The position numbers and the translations under genes were made by a program. DNA of 21,126 bases from JASJBU01 sp965372385 (GTDB lineage: Bacteria > Pseudomonadota > Gammaproteobacteria > Chromatiales > Chromatiaceae), in NCBI GenBank assembly GCA_965372385.1, contig CBDVCD010000025.1, positions 1 through 21,126 of the forward strand, read 5' to 3'. The stretch's first letter is position 1. Every line of letters starts with the position of its first letter. Positions 1 through 6,879 of the stretch are shown in pieces. Under the pieces are notes generated by a model. The model was given only the letters and a program-made list of their open reading frames with translations. It was not told the DNA's origin and ran no database searches.

Positions 1-2205
1 GGTTACTGTCAGGAAGCCGCGATCAACCACTCCTGGGTCTATCTTGCTGCCCGTCCCCATGTGGCCCGTTGGTATTTTCTGCGGCTGCACATTGACACCA
101 TGAGCCTCGAGCAGGTGGAAGTGCAGGAATTTCTGCACTTTAAGGAACGCTTGATCGACCCAACCGGGAACGACCCCTGGTTACTGGAGCTGGACCTGGC
201 GCCCTTCTCTCGTGAGTTCTCCAAACTGCATGAATCACACTCCATTGGCCGTGGTGTCGAGTTCCTCAACCGCCGCCTCTCCAGCAGTCTGTTCGAGGAG
301 TTGGATAAGGGGGAGCGGCGCCTGTTGAAATTTCTCCAGGCACACAAGTACCACGACCGCCAGCTTATGCTCAACTATACCGTCACGGATGTCTCGGGGC
401 TTAGAAGCGCCCTGCGCCAAGCGGAACAGCTACTGCGTGTCAAGGACCAGGATGTCTCCTGCGAGGAGGTGAGCCACAAACTCTACAATCTCGGATTCGA
501 ACCGGGCTGGGGCCGGACCGTGGCACGTATCCGTGAAACCATGCGGTTACTGCGCGATATCCTGGAGGCTCCCTCGCCGGAAAATCTCGAAACCTTTCTC
601 GGCCGGATTCCCATGATCTTTTCCCTGGCGATCCTGTCGCCTCACGGTTGGTTCGGGCAGTCCAATGTACTGGGTCGGCCGGACACCGGCGGACAGGTGG
701 TCTACATCCTGGATCAGGTGCGAGCACTGGAACGGGAAATGCGGGAGCGTCTCTATCAACAGGGTCTTGAGATCAATCCACAGGTGATCGTGTTGACGCG
801 ACTGATCCCCGAGGCGGAAGACACCACCTGCGATCAACGCCTTGAACCCATTGCCGGAACCTCGGACGCCCGGATCCTGCGGGTGCCTTTTCGCGATGCC
901 TCAGGCGAGGTCATTCCCCACTGGATATCGCGTTTCGAGATCTGGCCCTATCTGGAGCGCTTCGCTATCGATGCGGAAAGAGAGGTGCTGGCGGAGCTTA
1001 GCGGTCGCCCGGACCTGATCATCGGCAACTACTCCGACGGCAATCTGGTGGCTTCCCTGATGTCACAGCGGCTCAAGGTCACTCAATGCAACATCGCCCA
1101 TGCATTGGAGAAGAGCAAATACCTCTATTCCGATCTCTACTGGAAGGAGAACGAGGAAAAATACCACTTCTCCTGCCAGTTCACCGCCGATCTCATCGCC
1201 ATGAACAGGGCGGATTTCATCATCACCAGTACCTATCAGGAGATCGCCGGCACCGAAGAGAGCCTGGGCCAATACGAAAGTTACATGGCCTTCACCATGC
1301 CGGAGCTGCAACGTATCGTGCATGGTATCGATGTCTATGATCCAAAATTCAACATCGTCTCGCCCGGGGCCGATCCCGAAGTCTATTTTCCTTACACGGA
1401 AACGGAGCGTCGCCTGACTTACCTGCAGGGTGAGATCGAGGAGCTGGTGTACGGTGCCGGTGATGGAATGACCTGTTGCGGACAACTGGCCGAACGCAAC
1501 AAGCCGCTGATCTTCACCATGGCCAGAATGGACCGTATCAAGAACATCACTGGTCTGGTTGAGTTGTACGGCCGCAACCCACGTCTGCGTAGCGAGGCCA
1601 ACCTGTTCATCGCCTCCGGATATATCGATAGCAACCGTTCCAGCGACATGGAGGAGAAGGCGGAGATCGCCAAGATGCACGAATTGATCGGGCAATACGA
1701 TCTCAAAGATCAGTTGCGCTGGATTGAGCTACAGGTCGACCGGGAGCGCAACAGCGAGATCTATCGCTACGTGGCGGATCACCGTGGCATCTTCGTGCAG
1801 CCCGCCCTGTTCGAGGCATTCGGCCTGACCATCATCGAGGCCATGACCTCCGGCCTCCCCACCTTCGCCACCTGCTATGGCGGGCCTATCGAGATCATTG
1901 AGGACGGCCTATCCGGCTTTCACATTAAACCGAACCATGGCGACGAGTCGGCGCAACGCATCGCCGACTTCTTTATTCGCTGCCGAGAGGAGGAGGGCTA
2001 CTGGGAACAGATCTCAGCCGGTGCCATACAGCGGGTGGAGGAACGTTACACCTGGAAGCACTATGCGGAGCGCATGATGACGCTGTCACGGGTCTATGGG
2101 TTCTGGAAATACGTCACCGACCTGGAACGCGCCGAGACCCGGCGTTACCTGGAGATGTTCTATGCGCTGCAGTTCAGACATCTGGCCGCCGCGCTTGAGA
2201 AGTGA
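1..2205 (+). CDS. Sucrose synthase (5' end outside window)
   Basis: Retaining GT-B glycosyltransferase that interconverts sucrose + UDP and fructose + UDP-glucose in the cytosol. The reading frame is open from base 1, and 734 codons are visible. Bacterial family members have about 790 residues, so some 50-60 N-terminal residues lie upstream; the GTG at 61 is internal and is not the start. Visible landmarks are the SPHGWFGQSNVLGRPDTGGQ glycosyltransferase signature near window residues 211-230, followed by VVYILDQVRALE; the block NIAHALEKSKY; and the E-X7-E nucleotide-sugar motif in FEAFGLTIIEAM near residue 610. The first 200 residues match the family's N-terminal regulatory region. A galU remnant (UDP-glucose pyrophosphorylase) follows, which fits UDP-glucose metabolism. 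No sucrose-phosphate synthase or phosphatase is visible here. The stop codon is directly followed by a palindromic repeat. Confidence 0.93.
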   Translation, partial: GYCQEAAINHSWVYLAARPHVARWYFLRLHIDTMSLEQVEVQEFLHFKERLIDPTGNDPWLLELDLAPFSREFSKLHESHSIGRGVEFLNRRLSSSLFEELDKGERRLLKFLQAHKYHDRQLMLNYTVTDVSGLRSALRQAEQLLRVKDQDVSCEEVSHKLYNLGFEPGWGRTVARIRETMRLLRDILEAPSPENLETFLGRIPMIFSLAILSPHGWFGQSNVLGRPDTGGQVVYILDQVRALEREMRERLYQQGLEINPQVIVLTRLIPEAEDTTCDQRLEPIAGTSDARILRVPFRDASGEVIPHWISRFEIWPYLERFAIDAEREVLAELSGRPDLIIGNYSDGNLVASLMSQRLKVTQCNIAHALEKSKYLYSDLYWKENEEKYHFSCQFTADLIAMNRADFIITSTYQEIAGTEESLGQYESYMAFTMPELQRIVHGIDVYDPKFNIVSPGADPEVYFPYTETERRLTYLQGEIEELVYGAGDGMTCCGQLAERNKPLIFTMARMDRIKNITGLVELYGRNPRLRSEANLFIASGYIDSNRSSDMEEKAEIAKMHELIGQYDLKDQLRWIELQVDRERNSEIYRYVADHRGIFVQPALFEAFGLTIIEAMTSGLPTFATCYGGPIEIIEDGLSGFHIKPNHGDESAQRIADFFIRCREEEGYWEQISAGAIQRVEERYTWKHYAERMMTLSRVYGFWKYVTDLERAETRRYLEMFYALQFRHLAAALEK

Positions 2206-2228
2206 ACGGGTACTCCTTGAAGGAGTAC
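2205..2228. repeat. Palindromic repeat, copy 1 (3' of sucrose synthase)
   Basis: The 19-mer aacgggtactccttgaagg at 2205-2223 recurs exactly at 5879-5897. It contains gtactccttgaaggagtac (2210-2228), a 9-bp perfect inverted repeat around a single base. It starts at the last base of the sucrose synthase stop codon. The second copy is equally tight against the end of ampD. It could be a REP-like dispersed element or a gene-end processing or termination signal. There is no U-tract, so a classical intrinsic terminator is doubtful. Confidence 0.7.
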
Positions 2229-2281
2229 TATAGGCATCGCAGCCCCCCTCCGCCGAAAAATCGAAATCCGAGGGATCAACC

Positions 2282-2425
2282 ATGGAGTTCAGAAAAGCCC
2301 ACAAGACGATCACGAAGTGCCTGTTTCCGGTTGCCGGTTACGGCACCCGTTTCCTGCTGGCCACCAAGAACGTGCCCAAGGAGATGCTACCCATCCTGGA
2401 CAAGCCACTGATCCAGTACGGTTAG
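2282..2425 (+). pseudogene. galU: galU remnant, N-terminal 47 codons of UTP-glucose-1-phosphate uridylyltransferase
   Basis: The peptide contains the family signature VAGYGTRF, then ATKNVPKEMLPILDKPLIQY, which is the nucleotide-binding N-terminus of GalU. The frame then hits a TAG after only 47 residues, against the usual 280-300. The bases after cagtacg no longer encode GalU, so the gene is cut at about 2420. A Leu stands where most family members have Pro (TRFLPATK), which also suggests relaxed selection. It starts with ATG after the weak purine run gaggga and lies 76 bp downstream of sucrose synthase. The pair was probably once a UDP-glucose operon. The organism must have another UDP-glucose source elsewhere; that is inference. 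Confidence 0.85.
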
Positions 2426-2438
2426 CAAGGTTCTTGAA

Positions 2439-2729
2439 TTAGCGAAAGCCAGGATTGTAAACACCCAGAAGATAACCATCCACGATTTCAGCACATAAGA
2501 CCTTGGGCACACCGTTACTCAATTTTCCTCCAGGCTGTTTGCTGAAATGGCTGGCATGGGGAAATTGGTGGCGATATCTTGGATGGTAAACAGACAGCGG
2601 GTAGCCATAAGGCATTGATGGATGTGAATTCTTTAGAAATTCATACAATTGCCGAGCAAGGGTAACTTCATCCTCATATTCAGCATAGTGCCCGCTGACC
2701 ATCCCCTCGATTTTGCTCGGATACGACAT
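2439..2729 (-). CDS. Hypothetical protein, about 96 aa
   Basis: I do not recognise this ORF. The ATG at 2729 gives 96 residues beginning MSYPSKIEGM, with a weak AGG-type ribosome site about 10 bp upstream. An in-frame GTG at 2768 would add 13 residues. The protein is rich in Tyr, His and Pro, has no membrane segment, and ends GYLLGVYNPGFR. It lies just beyond the galU breakpoint in a visibly AT-richer stretch and may be a fragment of a larger gene. Its N-terminal half looks more protein-like than the antisense frames do, but coding status is not secure. Confidence 0.4.
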   Translation of the reverse strand: MSYPSKIEGMVSGHYAEYEDEVTLARQLYEFLKNSHPSMPYGYPLSVYHPRYRHQFPHASHFSKQPGGKLSNGVPKVLCAEIVDGYLLGVYNPGFR

Positions 2730-3138
2730 GGCAAAAATCAACCTGCTTTGGAAAAGCCTTGTGAACACTGAGACCTATTCTATCCAATAAAAGATAAAAT
2801 GGGTTTGCGAAAGCGCAATTCGAGAATGAAAGAGACAGGCTAATTTGTTACAGGATGTTACATGGATATTTGATTTGGCTAGACTATCCCGGGCTCACCA
2901 CCTGAATTGTCATCCGAATCCTGAGCCCGGTGCCCCCATCTTTCCACTACGTCTCCGGGGGCGAGTACCTCACGCAAACGTGCAAAGATGCGCATCCCCT
3001 CGGTGGAAAAAATCGGCATAGTCGGGGATGTCCGCTTTTGGTATCTACCAACATATCAAACACAGCCAACCAATATCCCACTGCATGCAATTGTAACCCA
3101 ACCTGCATTTTATTCCCAGGGACTTATAGATCCCAGCA
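2730..3138. other. AT-rich gap with one inverted repeat, no convincing gene
   Basis: There is no credible ORF here. The plus-strand frames between 2930 and 3278 overlap hipA and have no family signature. Two palindromes are visible: ttgcg/cgcaa around a 4-base loop at 2805-2818, and a 9-bp perfect pair ccgggctca (2889-2897) / tgagcccgg (2922-2930) separated by 24 bases. Neither is followed by a T-run. The second could be a remnant of an element end or a hairpin 3' of hipA. Confidence 0.35.
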
Positions 3139-4362
3139 CTAAAGATGTAAGCGATCCCTCATCGATAGCACACGCTGGGACAATACCTCCAGGTCCGTTA
3201 CTGGCACCCCAAATCTCGCACATTGATCTGGAAAACGCTCGACGGCTGCCAGCACTTCTTCTATTGCCCTGCCCGTGACCCGCTTAGACAAACCGAAGGC
3301 CCGGCCCAGGTTATGGAGCGCGTGCATCGCCGGTCGTGTTCCTGCCAGTCCAAAGTGCAGTACATGCTCACGGTTGTCATTCACATCAGGCAGCAAGTCA
3401 AAAGCCGGGGTCAGGTCCCAGCCTTTTTCACCATGCATCATGGCGAAGTTCTTTAGGTGATCATCGGTATTCCCGAGCAAGGCATTGAAAGCGGCCTGTC
3501 TGAAGAGCATATGCAGATCCTGGCCCGGGGCATCTGAGATCCTGCGCACGACATCGGCCATATCCGCATAGCCCAGATTATAGAAATGCTGAGCCCCCAG
3601 CAGGGTTTGCATGCTTACAACATGATTACGGCCACCCCCATCGGTTACATCAAAGCGTCTCACCAGCAGGGCCGCTCTCTCCCCCAATTCTTCCACCCGA
3701 AACTCGGGGATAACGATTCCCGCCTCGCGGGCCGTCGCCAGGCTGGCCGCCTCCACGCGTACCATATCAAAGTTATCCCTTATGGAGGCCAGCTTCGCAA
3801 TCCAATGCCCATCAGCTGTATCCCGCACCAGCACTTTGGGGCGGGCGCCACCCGGTGAACTCCCTGCCATGAACAGTCGCATCAGTTCATCTATTGGCGC
3901 ATTGGGCTCAAGTTCGTAACGGTCAGCGGCCGCCGCCAGTTCCGCGAGTTCTGGCAGAGCGGCGCTAGCATGCTCGTTCTCCCAGTGCTTGGCCCTGGTA
4001 TAGACCAGTGCCCCGAGGGCCTCCGACCCGAGTAATTCGAGCAGGTGTGCTGGGTGTTGGCGATGCCGGGGGACATTATGGCGGCGACACAGGATCGCCC
4101 TGCCCCAGGCATCGGGTAGTGAATCTTCAAAAACCGAGTGGATACCCGTCTGGGGGTTTCCTGACGCCACGGGCTCAGGACTCAGTGGCAGGTGCAGCGG
4201 ATCCAGCGCAAAGATGTCCTTCCGGTTGAGAAACTCGGGCGCATAGCGAAACTCCCCCTGCAACCTTCCCCCTCGCCGTTTATCCGGCTCAGCCACCCTC
4301 AGTTCCCCCACTCTGAAGGGCCTGCCTCTGGGCGGCCTTAACCATACATAGAGGTGTATCAA
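3139..4362 (-). CDS. hipA: HipA-family serine/threonine kinase toxin
   Basis: Toxin of a HipBA-type type II toxin-antitoxin system. Characterised members phosphorylate translation factors such as glutamyl-tRNA synthetase and induce dormancy. The 407 residues are near full family length (about 410-440). Visible features are an N-terminal HipA domain (about 1-120), the GSSPGGARPK loop (167-176) corresponding to the P-loop/autophosphorylation region, Lys190 in IAK, the catalytic loop NTDDHLKNF (298-306), and the metal-binding Asp in WDLTPAFDLLP (315-325). The start is decided by the ribosome site: GGGAG lies 7 bases before TTG at 4362, and an in-frame TAA stands directly upstream. An out-of-frame ATG at 4366 is too close to GGGAG. 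hipA lies 20 bp after hipB and is likely co-transcribed. All the motifs I can check are intact, so the toxin looks functional despite the decayed surroundings. Confidence 0.9.
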   Translation of the reverse strand: MIHLYVWLRPPRGRPFRVGELRVAEPDKRRGGRLQGEFRYAPEFLNRKDIFALDPLHLPLSPEPVASGNPQTGIHSVFEDSLPDAWGRAILCRRHNVPRHRQHPAHLLELLGSEALGALVYTRAKHWENEHASAALPELAELAAAADRYELEPNAPIDELMRLFMAGSSPGGARPKVLVRDTADGHWIAKLASIRDNFDMVRVEAASLATAREAGIVIPEFRVEELGERAALLVRRFDVTDGGGRNHVVSMQTLLGAQHFYNLGYADMADVVRRISDAPGQDLHMLFRQAAFNALLGNTDDHLKNFAMMHGEKGWDLTPAFDLLPDVNDNREHVLHFGLAGTRPAMHALHNLGRAFGLSKRVTGRAIEEVLAAVERFPDQCARFGVPVTDLEVLSQRVLSMRDRLHL

Positions 4363-4382
4363 GCATTAACTCCCATTGACAG

Positions 4383-4637
4383 TCACTGCTGATCAAACAG
4401 CGAGACAGGAAACAACCCGGGCAAGTGGTCAAGTGTTCCATACAGTCTAACGGCCCTGATCCATGGCCCCACAGCCGTTCCCGGCAAACCTGCCTCCATC
4501 CGCTGGTAGGTCAGGGTGGAGACGCCACACCGGGCAGCGGCATCCTCCTGCCGATCACCCCGTCGTTTGCGACAGGCGTGCAGCCTATTACCCAGCTCAC
4601 GCAGCGCCTCTGCTTCCTCTTCAATGATACTAAACAT
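4383..4637 (-). CDS. hipB: HipB-like XRE-family antitoxin
   Basis: Small helix-turn-helix DNA-binding protein of 84 residues. The HTH lies in roughly residues 16-55 (RKRRGDRQEDAAARCGVSTL, then TYQRME), matching XRE/Cro-type repressors. It lies immediately upstream of hipA in the same orientation, the usual antitoxin-first order. It is expected to neutralise HipA and repress the operon. The ATG at 4637 has no clear Shine-Dalgarno sequence. An A/T-rich candidate -10 (taatat) lies only about 7 bases upstream, so the message could be leaderless; that is inference. A palindromic operator candidate lies directly upstream. Confidence 0.85.
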   Translation of the reverse strand: MFSIIEEEAEALRELGNRLHACRKRRGDRQEDAAARCGVSTLTYQRMEAGLPGTAVGPWIRAVRLYGTLDHLPGLFPVSLFDQQ

Positions 4638-4640
4638 AGT

Positions 4641-4677
4641 TTGTATATTAGCTCATGATAAGCTTGTTTACATACAA
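4641..4677. promoter_or_regulatory. Candidate HipB operator / promoter region
   Basis: Nested dyad symmetry directly upstream of hipB. The outer arms are ttgtat (4641-4646) and atacaa (4672-4677). The inner imperfect palindrome agctcatgataagct (4650-4664) matches its own complement at 12 of 15 positions. The two centres lie within 2 bp of each other. Autoregulating HipB proteins bind palindromes in this position. The exact promoter boxes could not be fixed. Confidence 0.4.
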
Positions 4678-4738
4678 TAATATATATTTAACTCACTTTT
4701 ACTGCTTTGACTCACACCGGGGAACCCGCAACCGCAAA

Positions 4739-5002
4739 TTATTTAACCTGGCAGCCCAATTGATGCAGCAGGGCACCGGCGGACAAGGAGGCGCCGAAGG
4801 TTGCGGTGAATATCAGAAAATCGTTCATGGCCTGGGTTTTGGCCCGTTCCTCCGGTGAATAAGTTTCCGTGAGCAGCGTAGTACCGCCTATGAACAGGAA
4901 GTTCCAGCTGATGCCGAGCAATATCAGGGCGGTCAGGAAGTGCCAGAAGCTGCTACCCAGAAGGTTGATACCAATGGTCATACGATCAGCCGTGATCCAC
5001 AA
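4739..5002 (-). pseudogene. MFS transporter fragment (C-terminal third)
   Basis: The 87-codon frame reads ...LILLGISWNFLFIGGTTLL then TETYSPEERAKTQAMNDFL, which I recognise as late transmembrane helices and a loop of a major facilitator superfamily transporter. Intact members have about 390-420 residues. Here roughly 300 N-terminal residues and the last 40 are missing. The frame is closed upstream by a TAG just before the TTG at 5002, and downstream it diverges after LGCQVK. It cannot make a working transporter. It is a deletion remnant next to another broken gene. Confidence 0.75.
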
Positions 5003-5088
5003 CTCCTATATTGCCAGCTCTTCGATCTCATCCACCAGCAATGCACAGGCCCAGATGCCATCAAACTGATTTATTTTGAGACGATCCT

Positions 5089-5601
5089 ATGAGCTTTGTC
5101 TCCTTGGGCTTATCCTCCCCTCTTCTTGAAGCCGTAGCAGAGCAGGGCTACAACACGCCTACATCCATTCAGGCCCAGGCGATACCTGCTGTGATCAAAG
5201 GCAGGGATGTTATGGGGGCAGCCCAGACCGGCACGGGCAAGACCGCGGGTTTTACACTCCCTCCAAACGCGGTGAAGTTTAAGCAGCTAGAAGTGTTGGT
5301 GTTGGACGAGGCCGACCGAATGCTGGATATGGGTTTTATCCAAGACATTCGCAATATCTTGGGTGCATTGCCCAAGCAGCGCCAGAATTTGATGTTCTCT
5401 GCGACGTTTTCTGACGAGATTCGCCAGCTGGCCAAGGGGTTGGTCAAACAGCCGGTTGAGATTTCAGTCAATCCGCGCAATACCACGGCGAAAACGGTAA
5501 AGCAGTGGATTTGCCCGGTGGATAAAAAGCAGAAGCCAGCCTGTTTTCAGTCAAGTATTTACGCACCGTCGATGGCTACGTCTATACAGATCCCTATTTA
5601 A
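5089..5601 (+). pseudogene. rhlE: RhlE-type DEAD-box RNA helicase, internally deleted and truncated
   Basis: The N-terminus MSFVSLGLSSPLLEAVAEQG, the Q-motif region and Walker A (AQTGTGKTAGFTLP) are typical RhlE. The frame then jumps straight to NAVKFKQLEVLVLDEADRML. About 80 residues with motifs Ia, GG and Ib are missing, and the reading frame is preserved across the deletion. DEAD and SAT (FSATFSDE) remain. After PVDKKQK the match ends; about 20 unrelated residues follow to a TAA at 5599-5601. The whole C-terminal RecA-like domain (motifs IV-VI) is gone, so no helicase activity is expected. The gene end abuts the MITE-like element. At least two separate deletions are needed to explain it. 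Confidence 0.85.
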
Positions 5602-5845
5602 ACCTAGAATCCTCAGTTGAACACCGTGAAGGGTGCGCTTGTGGTGGTGCAGGGCAAGGCACAACGACGCGGAATAGTTATTCTATTCCAAGGAGTTGTA
5701 ACGCAGCTATGTGCCACCACAAGTGTGCCATTCGCGGTGTAGCGCTGTTCACTCAACAGGTGAATATCCCAATAGTCAATAAAGTTCGTATTTTCATAAT
5801 GTTAAGGTATGGCTAATAGTTGTCAACTGAGGATTCTAGGGTTAA
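5598..5845. mobile_element. MITE-like foldback element with 18-bp inverted repeats
   Basis: Perfect 18-bp terminal inverted repeats: cctagaatcctcagttga at 5603-5620 and its complement at 5823-5840. TTAA occurs at matching distance outside each end (5598-5601, 5842-5845), a possible 4-bp target duplication. Inside, 5621-5650 pairs with 5711-5740 at 29 of 30 positions in plus-strand RNA (23 Watson-Crick, 6 G-U). It is capped by ggaatag/ctattcc (5671-5677/5683-5689) and an acaac/gttgt helix. It contains no transposase, so it would have to be mobilised in trans. It fills the gap between the rhlE remnant and ampD. Confidence 0.75.
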
Positions 5846-5878
5846 GTGTCGGGGAATGCTGGAAAAGTTGCAAGTGTC

Positions 5879-5902
5879 AACGGGTACTCCTTGAAGGGGT
5901 AC
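5879..5902. repeat. Palindromic repeat, copy 2 (3' of ampD)
   Basis: Exact 19-base match to 2205-2223 (aacgggtactccttgaagg). The palindrome gtactccttgaaggggtac (5884-5902) has one mismatch. It lies 2 bp past the ampD stop, so both copies sit against gene 3' ends. Confidence 0.7.
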
Positions 5903-5904
5903 GG

Positions 5905-6465
5905 TTAGCTGGTGTGCAGCATCTGGAGGTAGTGATGCCAGTCGAAGGAGGGGCCAGGATCGGTTTTCCGTCCCGGTGCGATAGCTGAGTGGCCAGTGAT
6001 GCGCTCGGAGGTGATGGTGGGGTATCGTGCCATGATCTCCCGGGTGGTACGGGACAGTGTTTTGTATTGAGCCTCTGTATAGGGCTGATCGTCCGTGCCT
6101 TCCAGTTCCACTCCGATGGAGAAGTCATTGCAACATGCCTGACCGCGGAAGCTGGAGCTGCCAGCATGCCAGGCTCGGCGATTGAGTGGTACATATTGGA
6201 TGAGTTCGCCGTCTCGGCGAATAAGCAAGTGGCTCGAGACCCGCAGATCTTGAATCTTGTTGAAGAATGCGTGGGATTTAGGATTGAGTCTGTTAAGAAA
6301 GAGATCATCAATCCAGGGCCCGCCAAATTCGCCTGGTGGCAGGCTGATGTTGTGGATGACCAATAGATTTATCCTACGGCCTGGCGGCCGCTCATCCTGG
6401 TTGGGTGAAGGGTGGTGCGAAGCATCCGGTAGAAGTACTGGGGTTGCTCCTGGAGCATCCTGCAT
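5905..6465 (-). CDS. ampD: 1,6-anhydro-N-acetylmuramyl-L-alanine amidase AmpD
   Basis: Cytoplasmic zinc amidase that removes the peptide from anhydro-muropeptides during cell-wall recycling; in species with an inducible AmpC its loss derepresses that beta-lactamase. The 186 residues match family length. Expected Zn ligands are His38 (LLVIHNISLPPG), His159 (ITGHSAIAPGRKTDPG) and Asp169. Catalytic candidates are Glu120 in IGVELEG and Lys167. The ATG follows directly on the TAG of the CBS-domain gene with no gap, so it is translationally coupled. It is the last gene of the five-gene minus-strand operon. Its link to the DUF1538 genes may be positional only. Confidence 0.93.
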   Translation of the reverse strand: MQDAPGATPVLLPDASHHPSPNQDERPPGRRINLLVIHNISLPPGEFGGPWIDDLFLNRLNPKSHAFFNKIQDLRVSSHLLIRRDGELIQYVPLNRRAWHAGSSSFRGQACCNDFSIGVELEGTDDQPYTEAQYKTLSRTTREIMARYPTITSERITGHSAIAPGRKTDPGPSFDWHHYLQMLHTS

Positions 6466-6879
6466 CTAGTTTATCCCGATCCTCTTACAGAGGCCTTTAA
6501 GGACCATGTCAGTGTGACTGATAATGCCTACTACCTCTCCATTCTCCACAACGGGTGCCCGGGAAAGGTCAAACCGGTTGAACATACGGGCGCAGTAGCG
6601 AATATCCATGTTTGGCGAGACAGTGAGTACAGGTTTGGTCATGATCTCGTAGATATTCACCCGTTCTGGCGCCCGGTCCACAGCGAGCACCTGACGTGCA
6701 ATATCAGATAGCAGCACCATCCCTAACTCATCGTCGGCATTACGTTTTTTGACGATCAGGCTCTTGGTGCCTACGTGGATCATATTTTCCAGTGCGGTCT
6801 TTACTGTATCCATACCGTCAACCAGGTCAAAATGGGTTTTCATGACATCTCTGACGCGGATCAGTTTTTGTTCACTCAT
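6466..6879 (-). CDS. Two-CBS-domain protein
   Basis: The 137-residue soluble protein consists almost wholly of a CBS pair (Bateman module): the first around residues 9-65 (RVRDVMKTHFDLVDGMDTVK, ...GMVLLSDIA), the second around 75-130 (IYEIMTKPVLTVSP, ...VVGIISHTDMVLKG). Such modules commonly bind AMP, ATP or related adenosyl ligands and regulate a partner. Its start overlaps the P-II-like gene stop (ATGA), and a strong GAGGAAGAG ribosome site precedes it. The context suggests it senses energy state for the upstream DUF1538 membrane proteins; that is inference. Confidence 0.88.
   Translation of the reverse strand: MSEQKLIRVRDVMKTHFDLVDGMDTVKTALENMIHVGTKSLIVKKRNADDELGMVLLSDIARQVLAVDRAPERVNIYEIMTKPVLTVSPNMDIRYCARMFNRFDLSRAPVVENGEVVGIISHTDMVLKGLCKRIGIN

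Noticed and set aside
1063..1695. Long 210-codon frame antisense to sucrose synthase
   Set aside because: It lies wholly inside a well-supported gene, has no ribosome site or family signature, and is a codon-bias shadow.
2930..3278. Plus-strand ORFs of 70 and 96 codons beside hipA
   Set aside because: They overlap each other and the hipA 3' end, have no ribosome sites, and their composition is not protein-like.
5004..5069. Minus-strand tail QFDGIWACALLVDEIEELAI* before the MFS fragment
   Set aside because: It looks like a genuine protein C-terminus, but only about 20 codons are open before a stop and no family is recognisable; it is at most another fragment of debris.
5905..5910. Extension of palindromic repeat copy 2 into ampD
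   Set aside because: The bases past 5904 are the ampD stop and coding sequence; the shared ggttagc there may be chance and is reported only as part of the 11-bp repeat.
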